64,000 bases of DNA, from the NCBI GenBank assembly GCA_002633005.1, contig NMRA01000018.1, positions 1,156,554 to 1,220,553 on the forward strand, in the 5' to 3' direction. Made by a program: the position numbers and the translations under genes. Below the pieces are notes generated by a model that had not been told where the DNA came from, searched no databases, and saw only the letters and a program-made list of their open reading frames with translations. Each line of letters starts with the position of its first letter. Position 1 is the stretch's first letter. This DNA comes from Phoronis australis (Eukaryota > Phoronida > Phoronidae). Below, piece after piece: positions 59,101-64,000 of this stretch.

Positions 59101-62100
59101 TTGAACAGGTGGCATCACGTGTACATGTGGAGAACGTTAAGCAGCGTCCACCTGCCCAGAGAAGTGATCACACCTCAGCCTTCCTCACCGACGTACTCTA
59201 GACGTCTGGTCATCCTATAGACATGCGGGTGTTGTTCATTCAAAATATTTTTGCAAATTGTACAATTTACCCAAACACCAAGTCAAGCAATGGCATCCAA
59301 AACACTATAGTTTATTGTATAGAAGAGTTAACAGGGCTGTTTGTTTTCAACCTTAAACAGGTGTTTGCATGCCAATACTTATACCATGGTATAACAAGAA
59401 CTAAACAATAATGTTATTTTAACATTTCCTAATCGAGCTGTAGTAATTGTTTTCTTTCACAGATAATTTGTAATTATGTGAAAACAAAAATTTCTGCACA
59501 TGGACAACCTTTGCACTGATGTTGCACCTCAAAGGAACACTTGACCTGCATCATATGGTGTTCTTCACCAGTACCGTATCATGTCACTTCCTGAACACGA
59601 CACGCTGATTAGCAGCAGATCACTTTCGTGACAAAATTTATTCTTAAACATTTTAGCAACTTACAGACCACAGTGACTTTATCTACACAACGTCCTATGT
59701 TGTATATCAAACGCGTTTGCGCGCAACTTCCACTTATATGCACTCTATCAAACTCCCAGTGTATTTTGCTGATCCTCCAAAGAATCAGAGCAGGTCATCA
59801 AGAGACATAACAAAAATAGTTATAAGGTTATGCAGGACTATAGAAAAATTACAAAATGTTGGCCAACTTCAGAACATTGTATCTCAGATATGGGTAATCA
59901 GATTTTGAAACTTCAGACACTATGATTTATGCACTGCTTTGCAAAACACCATCAGAAATATAGTTTTTAAAATGTTCCATTATTTGTATGAGGGTATGGG
60001 GAAAAACAAGAATTTTATGATCTTCATGAAGAAAATCAACAGTTGCGTATAACGAAAACGAAATGAAAATGTGGAAAATTGTGACATTTCTTGAGATTTC
60101 ATCTTGTACACTTACATTAAACAAAACTTGTTCATGTTGTTGATATCACTGTTTTTCCACAACGATTAAGGAAAAGCTTCCCAATCAATAACTTTGAGTG
60201 CATAAAAGTTGTCAACAGAAATCGCGTCTTCAGCCAATTTTGCGTACATGAGGGAGGCTTCAAAACCATTCAGTGAAGATATCAAAAAATTCTAACTATA
60301 CCTGCTTTATACTGTGAAAGCAGCAGATTGGTTGCACTCGGGGATGAGCACGTGTCCAACCCGAGGCCACCCAGGGTGACACCGTTGAGAATGCCTGGGA
60401 ATTTGGTACGGTCGTTCACGTTGCGCAAGGCATAGATGAAGGCCTGTGAGTCCATAGCTTGTTCTTTGTTCACTTTACCACAGCCGTACTGAGTGAAGCC
60501 AGTCTTATGTATGTTAAATAAGCCAGCCAGATAGAAGGTGCCGTCACGAGAGTAATACTTCCTGTTGTCTAATGGTGAAAGACAGTTGCTACAACCAGAG
60601 CTTGGGCAAGGAGATGCTGGTAAAGAGGGTAGCTTGGCAGTGCGGGCGTTGTTGTACATTTCGATTGGTTTGCTCATGTCTCTAACAAATCGAGTATCCA
60701 GGTATTCTGCAACCTATAGTGTAAGGAGTCACATTTTAAGAGTTTTAAGAGTTATAGTCAAAGAGACTTCTGGAAACTTTGCATAAAAATGAAAAAATAT
60801 TGCTTATGTCTTGAACAAATGTTCATTACCAATTTAGGTTGAATCTACGTATATGAACATATTCTACTGTAACAAACAAACCAGATCACCTATCAAAAAA
60901 TAGTTTACAAGAATGCAAATTTAATTTTTTTTCATTTCAGCTAAACCACTCAACTCACACTTCTAAAAAGGAATGTTCCATTGATGTCCTCGGCATAGTT
61001 CCAGACTCCGAATGTGTTGTCTTTAATATCTCCATTCTGATCAAACTCGACAACTTTTGGAGCTTTCCAGGGTGGTTCATAATGCGACGAAAGACTTGGA
61101 ATGCGTTCAGCCGTTTGATAAGTGAACTTGTTCGGCTTAAGGTATGTGTTGAAGAACTGCTGGCGACTCAGTCTGGCAAGGTTTTGACACATGCCCAAGG
61201 TGGCGCCACACACAGCTTGTCTGGCTTTCTTCAGAGCATTGGCGTAGGTATACACAGCATGAATAGCTGGTTCAACATGACGGCTCTGTACAAACTGCTT
61301 GCGACGCTCAGACTCTGACGGAATCACGCAGTTGGGATAAGCATTGTACGGAGCATAGTTAATGCCAGTCAGCTTGCACTTGTACGTGGTCATCCACCAT
61401 TCCTTGAACCAAGGATTCTCCGCACTGGGGTTGTTAGGGTCTATGCTTACCCAGTGCGTCTCGAACTCGGCAATGTGACGGAAATGGTGCTCCAAAAACA
61501 AGGCGCCTTTGGCCATGGTTAGCTTCGTCATAGCTGGAGATCTCATCTCGTTACCTGCCAGAATCCACTGCAAGTTGCCTTTCCCCAGTCGGCCAGCAGA
61601 CTCCAAGAACATCTTCGCTTGTGACCCATGCCCAACATACACTACGCCAGTAGTTCCGGTCATTTCCACCCCCTTGACAATAGCGTCATAAACAGCGAGG
61701 TTCGTTTCTTGTCCATCTACCTCTTGCACAAATGTAATGCATATACCCTCTGCCAGGGCCGTTTTTCGTATTTCCTCGAGAGATTCCTGCCCCATTGATG
61801 TACTGTCGTGAATTAACGCAATGTATTTCCACTGTAGGTGCTTGAGCAGTTCGACAAGTGCCTGGGCAGTCTGTACATTTCGAGGAATGGTCCTCATAAA
61901 CGTGGGGTACTTTGTCTTGTCGCTCAAGGAGGTATCTGTCGCCGAGTAGGAGATCTGACTGATGTCGAACTGACTGGCCAATGAACTGACTGCTTCACTT
62001 GTGTCGCTCTTGGATGTGCCAAGTATACCTAAAATGACAAATCACGCAATAGTTCAGTCTGTGAAAAGCTGTCGTCTGACTATCGTGATCAGAAGGTTGC

Positions 62101-63170
62101 CTATTTATACTATTTATGTAAAAATCTACAATCTGTAGTAATTTTTTAACAGGTGATTGCCAATAAAGGAAATTATTTCGAGGAAAAGGACAAGAATCAC
62201 ACCGAGACTATTTCTGTGGCACTTAAGACAAAAATGACAAAGCAAGAAATGGCTCTATTAACGAGATACAAGCATGAAATTGTGGCGTGTCAAACAAGTA
62301 AGAACATTCATGGACGTCAATGGGTGAGACAGTAAAATCTAACCAATTTCGGACAAAACGATTCCCATGATTTCCATATTTTAAAGTTTAAAAAATTCTA
62401 ACACTGTTTTGAATGGCCAGTTTTTCAATTATTGTCCAATGGTAGCTTAGGTACTAGCAGAACTTGAAATTGAAAGTAATTCTTCTGTGTTACCCATCTG
62501 CTCTAAAAAGAAAATATATAAAATTTCACCAATTTAGGTCACAGTATGTAGAGCAAGTGAAATTTTATTTTTTTCATAAAAATAAGTTCCACAAAATAAA
62601 GGCTTCATCAACTTGTATACCAAAGCAAATATCTGACAATGTTTTGAGTAACTGTGGACATTTACAACAATCTTAGGAGCCCTTGAAACTAAAAAAGTCA
62701 ACTTTGGCGTTTGTTTTTGTCAGAAATCAGTGACATTTTAGCATATATAAAAGTTCACTTGTTTGCCTTATTGTGTTCTAACTAGGTGAGATTTGATCGT
62801 AAGCATGCATATACAAACCAAAAAATATTTGGTTCAAATTTGAAGAGCAGGCAGCCATATCATATCCAGTTTCTGGGAAGTCCTTCATAACACCAAACAC
62901 TGCGGCTGCCTTGGAACTACAAGTGTCATGAACCTTCAACCCTGAAAAGAGAAGTAAACAGAAATTAGCTAATTAAACAGAAATTTTATCAAGCACATGA
63001 GATATTGTGGTTGAAGCTGCTACAAATTGACCTTGTATTACAAATTCAACTTTTGGTTCAGACCACTTACTGTTTAAATTGGTCCCAAAGTGTTCCTTAA
63101 TCAAACTGGTGATTCCTTCAGGGCTTTGTAAGAACATATAGTTCGTTAGAGCTTGAAACCTGGCTCTACA
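39583..63170 (-). CDS. Class C GPCR with at least five tandem Venus-flytrap domains (gene model, 5' incomplete)
   Basis: Sixteen exons splice into one frame of about 2760 codons: 63071-~63170, 62819-62941, 60959-62028 (VFT-A); 60302-60713, 58204-58913, 57436-57574, 56244-56425 (B); 53851-55281 (C); 51585-51756, 50191-50397, 49136-49331, 46638-47398, 44666-44832 (D); 42732-44234 (E); 40540-41136, 39583-40098 (7TM). Every resolved junction is GT/AG and every phase agrees. Each VFT has the mGluR-type lobe-II motif (N/D/K)-(P/D)-W-(F/W)-x-E followed by Cys, and a final V/I-G/A strand. Only one seven-helix domain and one stop codon occur in the 24 kb, and each VFT block ends at an in-frame donor rather than a stop, so one polypeptide is the simplest reading. 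It should sit in the plasma membrane with a very long ectodomain. The N-terminus and signal peptide lie beyond the window. The alternative, separate genes spliced or annotated apart, cannot be excluded without transcripts. Confidence 0.82.
42477..42546. repeat. 13-bp minisatellite in receptor intron
   Basis: About five copies of TTGAATATAGTAG in tandem. Confidence 0.92.
42732..44234 (-). CDS. VFT module E, single exon (nearest the membrane)
   Basis: One 1503-nt exon (501 codons, phase 0 at both ends) runs from a cttctttcag-like acceptor (tttcag then GTTGG) to a donor after Y-K-L. The linker (1-58) opens V-G-S-Y and has Cys 24, 34 and 37. The VFT follows (L-N-I-L-G-F-F-D-V-H, Y-N-C-G-D-M). 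It keeps the Ser and Thr that contact the ligand's amino-acid backbone in class C receptors (M-G-S-E-T-T, V-S-P-S-A-T-S), the V-G-H-S-S-W lobe-II loop and K-D-W-F-E-E-F-W-x5-C. The Tyr of the mGluR Y-G motif is missing (D-D-E-P-D-N instead). Open frame beyond the donor, down to 42669, is intronic. The downstream intron (41137-42731) carries a 13-bp minisatellite and otherwise nothing recognisable. Confidence 0.94.
44666..51756 (-). CDS. VFT module D, five exons
   Basis: Exons 51585-51756, 50191-50397, 49136-49331, 46638-47398 and 44666-44832 total 1503 nt (501 codons, the same length as module E) and start and end in phase 0. The linker opens V-A-K-F with Cys 30, 34 and 37 (P-S-S-C-V-G-T-C-T-Q-C), then P-G-D-L-L-I-A-G, F-D-V-H and F-S-C-G. 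The VFT keeps Q-I-S-Y-G-S-T-S, the Y-G motif (S-P-G-S-Y-G-E-Q), G-S-D-E-W and N-P-W-W-E-E with Cys. Of the five modules it most resembles a working amino-acid-binding VFT. Internal phases are 1, 1, 2 and 1. The intron at 50398-51584 holds a hairpin element, and that at 44833-46637 a family E MITE. Confidence 0.9.
45373..45643. mobile_element. Tc1/mariner-type MITE, family E copy 2
   Basis: The right end (TTTTGTCTGAATACTTTTGG, then CTTGTACC) and the interior (GTCATGACAGCCAATTCTGA) match the copies at 34072 and 57106. The left terminus is degraded (AAAAAAGTAATCATAG). It lies in an intron of module D. Confidence 0.6.
49547..49730. repeat. 19-bp minisatellite in receptor intron
   Basis: About seven clean copies of CACACCCATCTTCATTATT, followed by degenerate TTCACACCCACTT units. 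It lies between the second and third exons of module D. The open frame across it is not coding. Confidence 0.93.
50452..50484. repeat. Short 11-bp tandem repeat
   Basis: Three copies of GTACCAATGGT just upstream (on the minus strand) of an exon of module D. Confidence 0.9.
50595..50632. repeat. ATG/TGA trinucleotide microsatellite
   Basis: A run of about ten GAT/ATG steps, with two interruptions by AAT. Confidence 0.9.
50741..50977. mobile_element. Hairpin MITE in receptor intron
   Basis: The whole segment folds on itself. The outer TTTCATAGATGCAT pairs with GGTGCATCTATGAAA, then GAGGTTCGCAATCTCGTCAC with GTGAGATTGCAAACTTCGTC, and the centre TGCTGCTTGACCTTC with GAAGGTCAAGCAGCA. The loop is about 28 bp. 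It is non-coding. Confidence 0.8.
51109..51400. repeat. G-rich and purine-rich tract with one N
   Basis: Runs of nine or more G at 51112-51121 and 51219-51244, followed by a purine-rich stretch of GGGA and GAGAG steps. A single N sits at 51122. The Pro/Ser-rich frames on the minus strand are by-products of composition. Confidence 0.85.
52640..53680 (+). repeat. Diverged ~145-bp tandem repeat with CTCF-like motifs (inverted relative to 0.5-1.4 kb)
   Basis: This is the same family as at 485-1445 but in the opposite orientation. For example, TCAAATCCAT, TTGCCAAATTTCA and AAAACTAAAATGGC match the reverse complement of that region. The boundary motifs are perfect CTCF-core matches at 52725-52735 (CACTAGGTGGC), 52992-53002 and 53288-53298 (both CACTAGGGGGC), with weaker ones near 52860, 53140, 53407 and 53527. 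It lies in the intron between VFT modules C and D. The frame at 52757-53203 is not a gene. Confidence 0.72.
53851..55281 (-). CDS. VFT module C, single exon
   Basis: One 1431-nt exon (477 codons, phase 0-0) lies between acceptor tttccag and donor GTGAGT. The linker opens V-G-H-S and has Cys 31, 36 and 39 (C-T-T-S-S-C-A-V-C). The VFT begins near residue 51 (P-G-D-I-I-L-G-G, F-R-C-G). It keeps L-I-S-P-S-A-T-S, the Y-G motif (P-S-L-Y-G-R-T-G), G-T-E-D-W and D-P-W-F-E-E-W-Y with Cys, and ends N-I-F-R-F-V-N-S-K-Y-E-Q. It is therefore a complete, plausible ligand-binding unit in one exon. Open frame continuing to 53731 or up to 55410 is intronic read-through. Confidence 0.94.
56244..60713 (-). CDS. 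VFT module B, four exons
   Basis: Exons 60302-60713, 58204-58913, 57436-57574 and 56244-56425 total 1443 nt (481 codons), phase 0 outside and 1, 0, 1 inside. The linker opens V-A-E-Y with Cys 36, 41 and 44 (C-P-S-S-G-C-S-N-C), then L-A-G-L-F-N-I-H and Y-G-C-G-K. This is the most divergent VFT. The S-A-T-S segment is replaced by unrelated sequence around T-T-N-Y-M-T-D and Y-D-H-R-P-Q, and the Y-G motif is absent. The fold is still clear from T-T-V-P-S-D-K, N-P-W-F-K-E with Cys, and A-V-Y-A-T-A-H-G-L-H. It may have lost amino-acid binding or changed ligand. An intron carries a family E MITE (57106-57380). Confidence 0.88.
57106..57380. mobile_element. Tc1/mariner-type MITE, family E copy 3
   Basis: The left end TACAGTACAGGACAAAAGTA and right end TTTTGGCTTGTACTGTA are inverted repeats bounded by TA. 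The interior GTCATGACGGCTAATTCTG matches copy 2 at 45.4 kb. This is the best-preserved copy. It lies between two exons of VFT module B. Confidence 0.8.
60959..63170 (-). CDS. VFT module A, partial (three exons seen)
   Basis: The main exon 60959-62028 (acceptor at 62029-62030, donor GTGAGT) encodes I-L-G-T-S-K-S-D, Q-I-S-Y-S-A-T-D, F-M-R-T-I-P-R-N, N-P-W-F-K-E-W-W with Cys, and ends F-L-F-R-S. The Y-G motif is lost (S-T-S-M-G-Q). Upstream, exon 62819-62941 gives L-K-V-H-D-T-C-S-S, the strand and Cys that open the second half of lobe I, in matching phase 1. Exon 63071 to about 63170 gives F-Q-A-L-T-N-Y-M-F and ends at GTAAGT in phase 1. The upstream edge of that exon is uncertain. The linker and first strand of this module were not found between 63171 and 64000, so they are in small exons I missed or beyond the window. 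Confidence 0.75.
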
Positions 63171-64000
63171 GCTTAGCTTGTCAGCGTGTCATTTTCAACT
63201 AAAATAAGTTTATTTCCCCTACCCCTATAATTGACCACAAATATTTGAGCAACTCAAAACTTTACACTTGAGATAAGACAAAAGAATTATTTTTTCAATT
63301 TCAGAAACTTATAATATTTTTGTAATAAAATAGTGCACACCCCTATATTGAAAGCTAATAACTTAATGACCAATCTCGCCATCTCAAAGGGTTAAAGGTA
63401 GGGGGTGACGCTTTAGTATATGATTTGAAGCCAATTCATAAATCGTGAATAATCCTCAGTAAAGGCAAAATTTCTCAGGCTGAAAAGTTTACTGTACATA
63501 TATATTCAAGTTTGGCCAATATTAATTAAGCTTTTTGAGCCAACTTTATTCAAGATACCACACTAAGCTCACATAACTTAGCTAACTAAATAACAGATGT
63601 TCGTACTTCGGAGCACTTGTGTGTACCACACACCATGTTGTAATGTCTGAACAGGTCATGCGATTTGTTAATTGTGACCATCAGGATATAATGCGGTAAG
63701 AAAACATTCAAACTAAACTGTGTGTGTTACTGACCGGCAATCTTATTCAATTAAGCTTGCACACCAATTGTTACCAAGAGGCAAGGTTTTGCAAGCTTGG
63801 AATTCGATGTTAAAAAAAGTTGGCAGGCCAAACAACTTGATTCACTTAGAAAGTTTTTTGAGAACCCCGAGTTATAGTTTACCGGCCCTGTCTTTACAAG
63901 CGAACTAAGTAATGGCAATAGGCAGCAAAGACATTCAAGCTTGGAGAAAACATTCAAATAGTGTGATGCAAGTTTGATCCAATTTAGCTTTAGTTAGTAC
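63171..64000. other. Probable intron or upstream part of the receptor gene
   Basis: No exon with a clear acceptor, donor and VFT-like sequence was found. The minus-strand frame 63751-63957 starts with a hydrophobic stretch but has no matching splice context. Confidence 0.4.

Noticed and set aside
42669-63170. The alternative that each VFT block is a separate receptor or soluble binding-protein gene
   Set aside because: Blocks end at in-frame splice donors rather than stops, linkers join in phase 0, and only one 7TM exists in the region. Transcript data could still overturn this.
63751-63957. Minus-strand frame starting with a hydrophobic segment, considered as a signal-peptide exon of the receptor
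   Set aside because: There is no donor in a phase matching the next exon, and the rest of the frame is not VFT-like.

Overview
The window looks like animal nuclear DNA, probably from a marine invertebrate. Genes are split by introns with GT/AG borders, there is a 5'-truncated LINE, and there are many small inverted-repeat elements, minisatellites and isolated single N gap bases. I cannot fix the species. There is no bacterial layout, no rRNA or tRNA that I recognise, and no CRISPR array.

Layout. (1) 1-1450: a 24-bp minisatellite, then a diverged tandem repeat carrying CTCF-like motifs. (2) 2047-2956, plus strand: the last two coding exons of a coiled-coil protein. They are followed at 3080-3535 by a diverged inverted copy of the 3' end of the receptor gene described below. 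(3) 4650-6107: a truncated LINE with a 14-bp target duplication. (4) 6-20 kb: gene-poor and repeat-rich, with several MITE-like or fold-back elements and a large inverted repeat with arms of about 0.8-0.95 kb (15.0-17.1 kb). (5) 20463-29006, plus strand: one uninterrupted 2847-codon frame for an RBM12/RBM12B-like multi-RRM protein, about three times the usual family length. (6) 29-39 kb: no gene seen. It holds MITEs and an 807-bp near-identical tandem duplication joined at a single N, probably an assembly artefact. (7) 39.58 to about 63.2 kb, minus strand: one large class C GPCR gene that continues past the right edge.

The receptor is the standout. Splicing by eye (all borders GT/AG, all phases consistent) gives at least five consecutive mGluR-type Venus-flytrap (VFT) ligand-binding modules. 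Each is preceded by a short linker with three cysteines, and a single seven-helix domain and stop codon follow. Every module boundary I could resolve is a phase-0 intron at the same structural position, the Val/Ile-Gly/Ala strand that closes one VFT. Whole modules can therefore be duplicated without breaking the frame. Two modules are single exons of 1431 and 1503 nt, and two are split into four or five exons. The window contains about 2760 residues of this protein, and its N-terminus lies outside. Ordinary class C receptors have one VFT per chain, so a chain with five or more in tandem is the best candidate here for an undescribed system.
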